From Spirochaetales bacterium (lineage in GTDB: Bacteria; Spirochaetota; Spirochaetia; SZUA-6; RPPD01), in the NCBI GenBank assembly GCA_016934415.1, contig JAFGSW010000010.1, positions 1-64,000 of the forward strand: a stretch of DNA of 64,000 nt, written 5' to 3'. The translations under genes and the position numbers were made by a program. Numbering within the stretch: position 1 is the stretch's first letter; every line of letters starts with the position of its first letter. Of the stretch, positions 33,388-42,108 are shown in pieces. The notes under the pieces were generated by a model, which saw only the letters and a list, made by a program, of their open reading frames with translations, was not told the origin of the DNA and ran no database searches.

Positions 33388-35394
33388 GTGGTCATACAAA
33401 GAGCGCTTTTTGTTTTTCTTTTCACCTGCCTGTTCTCCGCCGCGTTCGCCGACGGGCCCGATTGGCTCCGGACCGCGCGCATCGCCGGCTTCGGCATGCA
33501 TGAAACGATCAAAGACGTCGATCTGGACGAATTACTCGACGGTTTCGCGGCGCAGCACGTCAACGTGCTCGAATGCGACACGTCGCTCTCGGATTACCTG
33601 GACGTTGAGGGTTTCGAATACCAATGCGAGTTCATCAAGCGGATCGTCAAGCGCGCCCACGCGCACGGCCTCAAAGTTGTCTGGTATTACCCGACGCTGG
33701 AATGCGTCACCCCGGACGGAGAAATCAAGCCGCATTCCATGCAGAAGGACCACCCCGAATGGGTGCAGCGCAACTTCGATCGGAAGACGTACAACTATTT
33801 TTACGGCTCGAAGGCGTTCTGGGTGGAACCCCACGACGAAAGCGCCTGGCTCTGCCCCAACACGTCGTTCGGCGATTTTTATTACAAACGACTCGAAAAG
33901 CTGGCGCACACCGGTCTCGACGGCATCTGGCTCGACGTGCCTCTCCGCAACACCATCGTCGGGGAATGGACCTGCTCGTGTCCCTCTTGCATCGCCAAAT
34001 TCAAGGCGGAAACGGGGATGGAGTTTCCCACGGCGGTCGACTTTCACAACCCTTCATTCAGGCGCTGGATCAAATGGCGGCATGAAAACTTGGCCGATTT
34101 TTTGGAAGGCGCCGCAAAAACGGTTCATCGCATCGATCCGAAGATGCGGATCATCGTGGAAGTCGTCAGCACGGACCATTTGATCAACACCCGAGAAGGC
34201 CTGGATGCGACTTTTTTCAGCGACGATCTGGACATCGTGTGGGAAGTCGACGCGATCAGCGACACCACGAGCATGAAGGACGCGAAAGTCGAAGACTGGT
34301 TGTGCCTGTTCACCGCCTACCGTTTTTGCCGGGGTATCTCCCGCGACAGGAGCAGTTGGGCCTTTTCGTACGGGTTCGCCGATGATGACGCGCAGCTCGC
34401 CATGGCATCGGTGTTGGCGGCGCAGTGCAATCCCTATGAGACGAGAATCCCGGAAATGTGCACCTCGGTGGGGAAAAAATTCCGCTCCACGATGTTCGGC
34501 TGGATCGAGGCTTATTCGGACGAGATCTATCATTCGCGATCGAAGGCGGACATCGCCCTCCTCTATTCGCCGTCGACCAGAGACCTCATCGACGGCGATC
34601 TCGACGGCGGATTCTATATTTCGGAGGCTCCCCCCTCGCCCGCTTACCGATGGTGGATAAAGGCGCCCGAAATGAGCCTTCTCTACTCCAACTACATGTG
34701 CGAGTACCGGGGCTGGGCCCTCATGCTCATCAAGGATCACGTCCCGTTCAACGTCTTCTCCCTCAATCAGATGACGGCGGCCGATCTCGCCCCGCACCGC
34801 ACTCTCGTCCTTCCCCGCGCCGTCTGCCTCACCACGGCCCAGACGGAGTTGCTGCTGAAATACGTCGCCCGGGGCGGGAACCTGATCGTGACCGGAAACG
34901 ACAGCGGCACGTTTGAATCGATAGACAAGCAGCTCGCTCAAAGTCAATGGCGCGAGCTCAGGAAAAACGGCGCGCCCTCCATTTCCCACGGCAAGGGCAG
35001 GATCGTTTTTTTAAGCGAACTGCCGGGCAAGGATTTTTTAAATAGGTTGTACCGCGAAAGAAATCCCCGCATCCATCCGGTCCTGGAAGAGACCGGCATC
35101 ACGCCGTGGATCGACGGCCGGGCGGAAGCGTACATCCAAGCCTACCAATTGGGCAAAAAAACGATCTGCCAGCTGGTGAATTTCGGTTGGGTGTCGAATA
35201 AAGACAAAAAAGCCGTGCCGGCAAAAATAAATCTTTCCATCCCCTGGCCGCACGGTCAAGAAGTAAAAAGCGTGATTTTCACGAGTCCGGAAAAGAGCGG
35301 CGGGCGGCCGGTTCAATTCACCCAAAGCGGTGACGCCATCCAGTGCGAAGTCGAAGTATTGATTAACGGCTTGTTGATCATCGAGCGGAAATAA
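33388..35394 (+). CDS. secreted glycoside hydrolase with trimerisation-like domain
   Basis: A 668-residue exported enzyme candidate (signal peptide ending AAFA-D). Residues about 30-330 look like a TIM-barrel glycosidase: VNVLECDTSL, HGLKVVWYYP, CPNTSFGDFYYKRL, GLDGIWLDVP and RIIVEVVSTDH. Residues about 390-540 fit a beta-galactosidase trimerisation-type Rossmann domain (LVLPRAVCLTTAQTELL, RGGNLIVTGNDSG). A beta sandwich ends the protein. In canonical Pel systems the hydrolase is fused to PelA. Here this stand-alone enzyme in the same operon may fill that role. The start is GTG 33388 with AAGGGGG just upstream. Confidence 0.7.
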   Translation: MVIQRALFVFLFTCLFSAAFADGPDWLRTARIAGFGMHETIKDVDLDELLDGFAAQHVNVLECDTSLSDYLDVEGFEYQCEFIKRIVKRAHAHGLKVVWYYPTLECVTPDGEIKPHSMQKDHPEWVQRNFDRKTYNYFYGSKAFWVEPHDESAWLCPNTSFGDFYYKRLEKLAHTGLDGIWLDVPLRNTIVGEWTCSCPSCIAKFKAETGMEFPTAVDFHNPSFRRWIKWRHENLADFLEGAAKTVHRIDPKMRIIVEVVSTDHLINTREGLDATFFSDDLDIVWEVDAISDTTSMKDAKVEDWLCLFTAYRFCRGISRDRSSWAFSYGFADDDAQLAMASVLAAQCNPYETRIPEMCTSVGKKFRSTMFGWIEAYSDEIYHSRSKADIALLYSPSTRDLIDGDLDGGFYISEAPPSPAYRWWIKAPEMSLLYSNYMCEYRGWALMLIKDHVPFNVFSLNQMTAADLAPHRTLVLPRAVCLTTAQTELLLKYVARGGNLIVTGNDSGTFESIDKQLAQSQWRELRKNGAPSISHGKGRIVFLSELPGKDFLNRLYRERNPRIHPVLEETGITPWIDGRAEAYIQAYQLGKKTICQLVNFGWVSNKDKKAVPAKINLSIPWPHGQEVKSVIFTSPEKSGGRPVQFTQSGDAIQCEVEVLINGLLIIERK

Positions 35395-35446
35395 ACGATC
35401 ACCGGCAGAGCCGGAATAAGGAAACAGATCATCGTAGGGAGATTGA

Positions 35447-36439
35447 GTGAGGAAAACGGGCGCAACGCTTTTTTTTCTTATTGTTCTATTTTTCGTTTCC
35501 ACCGTCCGCCCCCAATCAGACCGGCTGGACTCGTCGGTTGAGCTCGCCATCCCCTTGACGGGCAGTCTCCAAAATCCCTCGTTTTCACCGGATAATCGTT
35601 CGATCGTGTTCACCCGGTTTCTCCGCGGATATAACGAGGGTCCGTCGGAAATCTACACCTACGATCTTCTTTCAAAAAAGCTTCGCAGAATCGTCTCAAA
35701 CGACAGCGACAATGTCGTCATGCCCGGCCACGCCTGGCGAAACGGCACAATCTGCTTCGCCTCCGACTACCATGGACCGACGGAAGACATTTTTACCGTC
35801 ACGGAGGACGGTGCGAACGTTGTGCAGGTGACGGAGAATCGGGAACAGGGCTCATACTATATCGAACCGGTCTTTCATCCCGCCCGGTCCGATATTATGG
35901 CTTTTGAAATCGGTTTTCTCGACGGCGGGAAACCGCATACGCTCGCCGTCGTCGAACGGGACCGCGGCGACCGGGTCACCCGCCTCCTCAACGACCCCGA
36001 ACACGATTACCGGCAGCCGAATTGGTCCTGGGACGGAACGCGCATCGTCTTCCAACGCGCCGACCGCGGCGGGGACAACTGGCGCATCTACACGGCCGCG
36101 GTTGATTTTTCGGGGAACAGGCCGTCGCTCAAGAAGATTCGCCGGCTCCCGCAACCCGAGGCGGGCAATACCGACAATGCCTGGTATTCGAACGACCTCT
36201 CCATCCTGTCGTCGAGCGATGACGGCGGGGCATACTCAAGCATTTACGCGTTCGGCGTGAACGGCCGGGCGCCGCTCCGCATTTCCCATTCGCTCCAATT
36301 CGAGGACGGGGCCCCGGCGTGCTCCTCGGACGGACGGCAGGTTGTCTTTGAAGCTCACACCGCCCGCGATCCGTCCAGTCCCACGAGGATTCGCCTGATT
36401 CGCCTGTCCCGGGAGGAATTGAGGTTCTTGTCCCAATAG
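35447..36439 (+). CDS. TolB-like beta-propeller protein (paralogue 1)
   Basis: A 330-residue secreted protein with an N-terminal hydrophobic leader. Repeats of the WD40-like/TolB type are clear: NPSFSPDNRSIVFTRF, QPNWSWDGTRIVFQR and APACSSDGRQVVFEA. It is the last gene of the plus-strand Pel arm. It resembles the lipoprotein at 42109-43086 over its whole length, so the two are paralogues lying on either side of pelDEFG. Binding of a peptidoglycan-linked or outer-membrane partner is the known role of TolB; the function here is not known. The start is GTG 35447 after AGGGAG. Confidence 0.75.
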   Translation: MRKTGATLFFLIVLFFVSTVRPQSDRLDSSVELAIPLTGSLQNPSFSPDNRSIVFTRFLRGYNEGPSEIYTYDLLSKKLRRIVSNDSDNVVMPGHAWRNGTICFASDYHGPTEDIFTVTEDGANVVQVTENREQGSYYIEPVFHPARSDIMAFEIGFLDGGKPHTLAVVERDRGDRVTRLLNDPEHDYRQPNWSWDGTRIVFQRADRGGDNWRIYTAAVDFSGNRPSLKKIRRLPQPEAGNTDNAWYSNDLSILSSSDDGGAYSSIYAFGVNGRAPLRISHSLQFEDGAPACSSDGRQVVFEAHTARDPSSPTRIRLIRLSREELRFLSQ

Positions 36440-36565
36440 GAGTTGGAGGTGTTATCCGGTGTCCCGCGGCTCTGCTTGGAAAAAAGTCCGCCGAAGGGGG
36501 TTCGCCTTCACTCAGCCCAAGCCCACATCAGTATTGGCCGAAGAGCCCGGCCTCCGCAGACAGCA

Positions 36566-36598
36566 GGTTGTTGAAAAAGCTCAATTTTTTCAACAACC
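36566..36598. terminator. hairpin between the converging Pel arms
   Basis: GGTTGTTGAAAAA (36566-36578) pairs exactly with TTTTTCAACAACC (36586-36598) around a 7-base loop. It lies two bases past the pelG stop codon and can end transcription from both directions. The core is shared with the hairpins at 61209-61242 and 61353-61397. Confidence 0.7.
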
Positions 36599-36600
36599 AG

Positions 36601-38073
36601 CTACGGATTGATCAACGGTTTTTCGTCCTTGACGTAATATCTGCCGAAAGACCCCGTCTTGTGTAAATAGATCCGCCGCTCCATCCTGGTGGCGTAGGGC
36701 AATTCCCGCTTGGTAAAAGTATAGAAAATGGCGTTGCGCAGATAAAACCTCAACAAACGGGTGGCGTAGATGAAACACACGACGGAAGCGATGGTCATTC
36801 CGAGGCCATTGAACTGCTCCCCCGCTTGAAGGAAAACGAGCGTCAGCACGAGGTTGATGACGAAAAAAAAGCCGTAGACCTTGATCGATTCCTTCCGTAA
36901 ATCGAAATACAACAGCAGCACGCAGACGATGAGCATCATCATTTGAAAGAACCTTCCGATGATCACGACGGCCAGGAGCGTATCGACGCTCTCCGACATG
37001 TTGAACAGCTTCAAAATATTCCGCGAAAGGAGAATGGCGCCGAGGGTGACGATCGTCTGCACGAGAATGAGCATCCGGAGGGACGAGTCGACGCACTTAA
37101 TCAACTTGACGCCGGCGATTTTAATCTTCTCGAGGTTTCCCCAATAGCCTTTCCTCATCATGCGGCTGAAAAAACCGTAGTACGCTTTGTAGAAATCCGT
37201 CTCGATGACGATGAAAAAGATGGCGATAATCGGCGTCGAGAGGAGAAAGGCCAGGTAAAAAACGTCATCGTAATGGGGGTTGTAAAACAATATCGAATTG
37301 AACTGGATGCCGGACGGTCCGTACCACATGATGACCTTGTCCACCCACATGCCGGCGTAGAGCAGGAATCCGCTCGCCAGCAGATCGGAATAATACAGTT
37401 TCGACGTGATATCCTTCACGTTCAGCTTGGCCGGAAACCCGAACACCCTGATCGTCTTGATGAACAGGATGGCGGCGATGTACACCTGACCCAAAATAAA
37501 GCCCACGTAGAGGCCCAGGAAACTGAAAAAATAACCGAGGACGTATCCCAAGAGGAGGCTCGAACCGGCCCCGATCAGGTAATGCTTGATGAATTTCAGA
37601 AAACTGTCGCTGGCGCTGACGTAATTAATGAGCACCCAGGCGACGGTGATCGCGATGAAAAAGGTATACGTCAGGACTTTGACGTCGAACGGAATGTCGA
37701 TGACGATAAGCAAGGGAATCGACACAATGGAGACGGCGAAGAGCGCGGCGATGAGATTGCACATGATGACGTTGGGCAAGGCCTCCCGCTGCTTTTCAAA
37801 CATCTTGTCCGCGAAAATGCGCGTGAAGAAAAGCTGCAGCGTGCCGGTCACCATGATGGTGAGGAAATAAACGTTGACTAAAAGTATTTTAAACAACTGG
37901 CGCGAGGGAAGATTGATGATGAACGTCGAATAGACGGACAGCGTTCCCAGAGAGGTGACGATAATGAGCCAGGGGCCGGAGGTGAGGATGATCGCGTAAA
38001 TGAATCCCCGGATGACGGACGTGTACGATTCATTCGAGACGATTCGCTGCAGTTTGAACGCGATGCCGGCCAT
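36601..38073 (-). CDS. pelG: Pel polysaccharide transporter PelG
   Basis: A 490-residue inner-membrane protein with about twelve helices (Pseudomonas PelG is about 456). The N-terminus MAGIAFKLQRIVSNESYTSV followed by SGPWLIIV is characteristic of PelG, a member of the MOP flippase superfamily. It moves the growing Pel chain across the inner membrane together with PelD, PelE and PelF. It is the last gene of the pelDEFG arm, two bases after pelF. A hairpin follows immediately. Confidence 0.92.
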   Translation of the reverse strand: MAGIAFKLQRIVSNESYTSVIRGFIYAIILTSGPWLIIVTSLGTLSVYSTFIINLPSRQLFKILLVNVYFLTIMVTGTLQLFFTRIFADKMFEKQREALPNVIMCNLIAALFAVSIVSIPLLIVIDIPFDVKVLTYTFFIAITVAWVLINYVSASDSFLKFIKHYLIGAGSSLLLGYVLGYFFSFLGLYVGFILGQVYIAAILFIKTIRVFGFPAKLNVKDITSKLYYSDLLASGFLLYAGMWVDKVIMWYGPSGIQFNSILFYNPHYDDVFYLAFLLSTPIIAIFFIVIETDFYKAYYGFFSRMMRKGYWGNLEKIKIAGVKLIKCVDSSLRMLILVQTIVTLGAILLSRNILKLFNMSESVDTLLAVVIIGRFFQMMMLIVCVLLLYFDLRKESIKVYGFFFVINLVLTLVFLQAGEQFNGLGMTIASVVCFIYATRLLRFYLRNAIFYTFTKRELPYATRMERRIYLHKTGSFGRYYVKDEKPLINP

Positions 38074-38075
38074 AT

Positions 38076-39566
38076 TCAGCTCTTGACGTACTTGAGATAC
38101 ACGGATTTATAGAGTTGGATGATCCTCTCCTGTTTATAGTATTTATCGATCCGCTCGATCCCTATTCTCTTCATGTTTTCCCTCAAGGTATCATCTTTCA
38201 GTATTCTGATACAAGACTCGGCGAATCGGTCGACATCGCCGATGGGAACGACGAATCCGCATTTCCCCAAGGCCTTGTCCTCCTCCGTCCGTCCGTAGAG
38301 CAGTTCGCTGCACGCCCCGACGTCGGTGGTCACGCAGGCCACTCCCACGCACATCGCCTCCAGAATGGTCAGGGGCTGCCCTTCGCTGATGCTGGTGAGC
38401 GCCATGATATCGAGCGTGGTGTACGTTTTATCCTTCACCAGGTTTTTCGGGCCGGTAAAAATGCACTTTTCCTCCAATCCCAGAATTTCCACCAGCTCGA
38501 GGCATTCCTGAACGTAATCCGCGTCCTCCTCGAACGGGCCGATGACGTGGAACAGGCAATTCGGCACCCAGTTGGTCACGATCTTGCAGACCTTGATGAA
38601 CATCTTGATGTCCTTGATCGGGACGACCCGTCCCACCAGGCCGACGATGAAGGTGGAGGGATCCGGCTTCGGAGTCCCCCGCTGCGTTCCGTACTGCTCG
38701 ACCCGCACGCCGTTGGGAATGATGGTGATGCGGTCGAAATTCGCGCCGAATTCGACCGCCAGTTTCTTGTTGCCCTCGAAGAGGGTGATGATATCATCGC
38801 ACAGATCGTAGGTCGCCTGCCCCAGCCGCCTGAAGTGATCCATCCATAAATCCTTCAGCATCCCCTGCGACTTCTGGATGTACACCCGGCTGCGTTCGTC
38901 TTTTTGAATCCAGGTCGCCTGGTTGATTTCAATCCTCCGCTCGTTCGTGTAGATCCCGTGCTCGGAAAGGACGAGGGGACGATTATATTTGATTTTCGCG
39001 ATCACGCCGACCAATCCGGCGTAGCCGGTGCTCGTCGCGTGATACAGGCGCGCGGGGGGAATTTCCATGTGCAGGGTCTGGATCAAAATGAGCAGCATCG
39101 ACCGCCAGGTCCAGAAAAAATCGAAAAATGAGCACATCCCCTTCTTTTGCTCGTACAGCTTTTCCGTGATTTTATGCGATTCTTCGGAGTAGAGCAGCTC
39201 GTAACTGCTCACCACCCGCTGTTTCGGATCGATCAGCATCGGCAGCAGTTCGGCGAAATGCGAGCCGTAGCTTTCATCCTTGCCGGATAAAAAATCGTAG
39301 AATTTCCGCCAAAAAACGTCCTTTTTGTGCTCCATGGGACACGGCTGCTTGGGAATAATCGCCGTGTAAAGAAAGACTTCCAGCAGGTTTTTCACATTGG
39401 GAGGCAGGACGTATTTGTATTTCTTCGGCTTTCCGATTTTCGGTGAGAGCGCCAGGATGGAAAAGTTGATGTCGGGCATGCTCTCCAGGAGATTCTGGAC
39501 CCAAACCGACACCCCCCCGCCGATGAAAGGATACGTACCTTCTAAAATAAAGCAGACATCATCCAT
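38076..39566 (-). CDS. pelF: Pel polysaccharide glycosyltransferase PelF
   Basis: A 496-residue cytoplasmic GT-B glycosyltransferase of family GT4 that polymerises the Pel chain from UDP-sugars. The N-terminal VCFILEGTYPFIGGGVSVWV is the PelF signature. Further motifs are LSEHGIYTNERRIE near 205, IPNGVRVEQYG near 290, GLVGRVVPIKDIK near 315 and the EX7E element EGQPLTILE near 395. The length matches known PelF (about 507). It is in one operon with pelD, pelE and pelG. The donor is presumably UDP-GlcNAc or UDP-GalNAc, which the galE product could help to supply. Confidence 0.95.
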   Translation of the reverse strand: MDDVCFILEGTYPFIGGGVSVWVQNLLESMPDINFSILALSPKIGKPKKYKYVLPPNVKNLLEVFLYTAIIPKQPCPMEHKKDVFWRKFYDFLSGKDESYGSHFAELLPMLIDPKQRVVSSYELLYSEESHKITEKLYEQKKGMCSFFDFFWTWRSMLLILIQTLHMEIPPARLYHATSTGYAGLVGVIAKIKYNRPLVLSEHGIYTNERRIEINQATWIQKDERSRVYIQKSQGMLKDLWMDHFRRLGQATYDLCDDIITLFEGNKKLAVEFGANFDRITIIPNGVRVEQYGTQRGTPKPDPSTFIVGLVGRVVPIKDIKMFIKVCKIVTNWVPNCLFHVIGPFEEDADYVQECLELVEILGLEEKCIFTGPKNLVKDKTYTTLDIMALTSISEGQPLTILEAMCVGVACVTTDVGACSELLYGRTEEDKALGKCGFVVPIGDVDRFAESCIRILKDDTLRENMKRIGIERIDKYYKQERIIQLYKSVYLKYVKS

Positions 39567-39581
39567 GTAATCGCCTTTTTT

Positions 39582-40763
39582 TTACACTGCGGATAAAGCG
39601 CCGAGCGGTTCTTCGAGCGGATGAACGGTCAAATCCTTGATATCGTTCCTGATTTGGATCAAGGCGGGAATATCGCGCAAGGCGAAAAAGGCGCGCGTTT
39701 TGAACGACCGGGCGTGCTCGAAGTTTTCATCGCCCTCCTCGACTTCAAAACAATACCTGATGCACAAATCGTAATTCCTGTTGTAATACAGCGCGGGGAT
39801 GAGGCGGTAAATGATGTCGCGCTTGTGCTCCGGGAATTTCTTCAGGAGCTCTTCATATATCTTGATCGCCTTGGCCCTGTACGATTCCACGATGGCGGGA
39901 TGCTCGATATCCGCCTCGGCGAAGAGCGAATAAAGATCCGCCAACTCCTTCCGTTTTTGGTAATCGGGCGTTTTCATCCCCTTGAGTTCCTTCAGGATCG
40001 CCGTAATGCGCGAAAAATACATGTCGGCGATTTTCTTTATCGCTTCATTGGCGTAATACTGAACTTCCTTCGAGGTATCTTTCATGGCGGAGACGAGATT
40101 TTGCCTGGTCGTCTGCGAATCCACCTCCTCCATGGCGAGAATGGCCGCCACCCGGACGTTTTTTTCCTCGTCGGTCAGCCCGTCGATGAGGGGGCTGACG
40201 TTGGAAAGCTCCTCCAGGTTGATTTGAATGTCCTGCTTCTCCTCCTTCAGCTCCTCCTCACCCTCCTCCTGGTCGATATGATATAATTTCGACGGATCGG
40301 TCTCCGGGTTGACGATGGTTCGGTACAGGAAGAGAATGGTGATGATTCCCAAAATGCTGAAACACGCGAAAAAGAAGATCGTGAAAAACACCAGCATCTT
40401 TTTTTTATCCGGATCGATTTCCTTCAGCGCGTTTATTCTCAGGAAAAGGATGGGCGCGAACGCGATGCGTGAGAAAAAGATAACCGCCTGCCATACTTCG
40501 CCGTGAACGAACGTGACGATGCAAACCAGACCGGCCGCATCGACGGCCCCGCAGATCAGGAAAAAAACGTATAATGAAATCCCCTTCCGTAAGTCCGCCA
40601 GCACCGCGCGTACCGCACCCAGCGGACGCTTCGCGGACTCCGGAATCTCCTCGAGCTCGGAAAGCTCCTCGAGTTCCGGACTCTCGTCTGCCTCCAGAAG
40701 CCCCGCAGGCTCCGGAGGCAACGGAAACTCCGGACGCTCTATGATCTTTTTGTAAAGTCCCAT
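39582..40763 (-). CDS. pelE: PelE-like inner-membrane scaffold with HEAT/TPR repeats
   Basis: A 393-residue protein. A Glu-rich N-terminal stretch with near-repeats (ELEELSELEEIPE) precedes three to four membrane helices (about 50-150). After an acidic segment, a helical repeat domain follows: HEAT-like in DEEKNVRVAAILAMEEV and KEVQYYANEAIKKIAD, then TPR-like to the end. Pseudomonas PelE (about 329 residues) also combines membrane helices with TPRs and recruits PelF. Position between pelD and pelF supports the name. The acidic N-terminus and HEAT repeats are differences from the classical protein. Confidence 0.75.
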   Translation of the reverse strand: MGLYKKIIERPEFPLPPEPAGLLEADESPELEELSELEEIPESAKRPLGAVRAVLADLRKGISLYVFFLICGAVDAAGLVCIVTFVHGEVWQAVIFFSRIAFAPILFLRINALKEIDPDKKKMLVFFTIFFFACFSILGIITILFLYRTIVNPETDPSKLYHIDQEEGEEELKEEKQDIQINLEELSNVSPLIDGLTDEEKNVRVAAILAMEEVDSQTTRQNLVSAMKDTSKEVQYYANEAIKKIADMYFSRITAILKELKGMKTPDYQKRKELADLYSLFAEADIEHPAIVESYRAKAIKIYEELLKKFPEHKRDIIYRLIPALYYNRNYDLCIRYCFEVEEGDENFEHARSFKTRAFFALRDIPALIQIRNDIKDLTVHPLEEPLGALSAV

Positions 40764-40789
40764 ATCATCGATCCCACTTTCGATTAAAG

Positions 40790-41809
40790 TCAGATTTTCA
40801 ATTCTTCCTTACCCACGACCCATCGATACGTCGAATTCGCCTTTCCGTATTTGTAGTAGAGAATCTCGCTCACCCAGCGGCATAGATTCCTGATGGTGCG
40901 AAGCTTGTTTTCATTGAAAAGCATAAAATCGATTTCCCTGATGATGACCAGGCCGAAAAAACTCCGGGAGGCTTGATGGAAAATCGGCCCGATAAAGTAC
41001 GGGACCGCATGATCGTGATTCTCCTTCGACACCATTTTAAAATAATGGAATTTGAAGGTCTTCACCGATTGGGCGATCAGTTCCTTGTTGTTGATTAAAA
41101 GCATGATTCCCTCGCCGCGCGCTTCCTCGGGAAAATTGCAGCGCAGGGATTTGTCATTAATTGAGTACACGTAAAAGACGGCTCCCCGAATGATGATCTT
41201 GAGAATATTGTAGAGCGAGCCGAATATCTGCTCGATATCGTCCGTAAAAAGATTCTTCGTCTTGTCGAAGACGATATTGAAACTGTGCTCGGCGTTGATC
41301 AGCTGGTGTGAAAGATCCTCGTTGATCTTGAGAATCTGCTTTATCTCCTTGTCCTTTTTGCTTATCTTCTCATTTTGCTCAGCGATCAACGCCTCCGAGG
41401 TCTTGATCTTTTTTTTATCGATGCTCACGAGCAATCCCAGGGTGAGGCCGAAGAGAATGAAGGCCAGGGGCTGATAGCACTCCCGCCACAAAGCGGAGAC
41501 GTGGAAACCGCTTTGAAATATTTTCTCGAAAAAGATCCGAGGCCGCGTCAGGTCGTCGACGGAGATTCCAGCGATGCGCGCCAGGTACAGACAAAAGTAG
41601 ACGACGCCGGCGGAAATGATCGCGGGGAGGCTTCTCCGCAGCCCGTAGCGAAGCACGATCACCAATATGTAAAAGTAAAAGGGATGGATCTCAAGACCGA
41701 TGAAGCCGGCGTTTCCGATGATAAAGCTGAAAACGAGAAGAGCGATTAAAAAGACGACCGTTTCCGCCAAGAATAGATTTTTTTTGGCCCATATCTTTGG
41801 CAACCTCAA
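40790..41809 (-). CDS. pelD: PelD-like membrane protein lacking the GGDEF domain
   Basis: A 339-residue protein. Four membrane helices (about 12-130) are followed by a coiled coil (about 132-175) and a GAF domain (about 180-325), exactly the first part of PelD. Known PelD (about 455) continues with a degenerate GGDEF domain whose RxxD site binds c-di-GMP and switches on Pel synthesis. Here the protein stops at GKEELKI, so no such receptor exists. TTG at 41809 is supported as the start by AGGAGA about seven bases upstream. First gene of the pelDEFG arm. Confidence 0.85.
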   Translation of the reverse strand: MRLPKIWAKKNLFLAETVVFLIALLVFSFIIGNAGFIGLEIHPFYFYILVIVLRYGLRRSLPAIISAGVVYFCLYLARIAGISVDDLTRPRIFFEKIFQSGFHVSALWRECYQPLAFILFGLTLGLLVSIDKKKIKTSEALIAEQNEKISKKDKEIKQILKINEDLSHQLINAEHSFNIVFDKTKNLFTDDIEQIFGSLYNILKIIIRGAVFYVYSINDKSLRCNFPEEARGEGIMLLINNKELIAQSVKTFKFHYFKMVSKENHDHAVPYFIGPIFHQASRSFFGLVIIREIDFMLFNENKLRTIRNLCRWVSEILYYKYGKANSTYRWVVGKEELKI

Positions 41810-42108
41810 CCACGGTCTCCTCTTGGACTTTTGCGATGTATTTTCACTGTATAAGATTGATTTTTTAAAAAAATACTTTCTAAACTATCATAGATAAATC
41901 AAAGGAAAAAATCAAGCGTTTCTTTCTTTAGAGAGATGTTCAGCCTTCTTCCCGCGAATGAATTTCAAGCACGGCACAAGAGGAACATAAAAACATGCCA
42001 AAAGGCATATTTAAAATCAGGAAAAGCGATCCCATATTTACCAACGTTATCAATGTTTATTTTGAAAAGGCACATCATGGTTGCCGCATCGCCTGAGAGG
42101 AGGTTACC
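41810..42108. other. divergent regulatory gap between pelD and a propeller lipoprotein
   Basis: About 300 bases, AT-rich near pelD. It must contain the pelDEFG promoter on the minus strand, but no -35/-10 pair stands out. ATGCC-AAAA-GGCAT near 41995 is a small hairpin. The plus-strand end holds GAGAGGAGG for the next gene. Confidence 0.4.
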
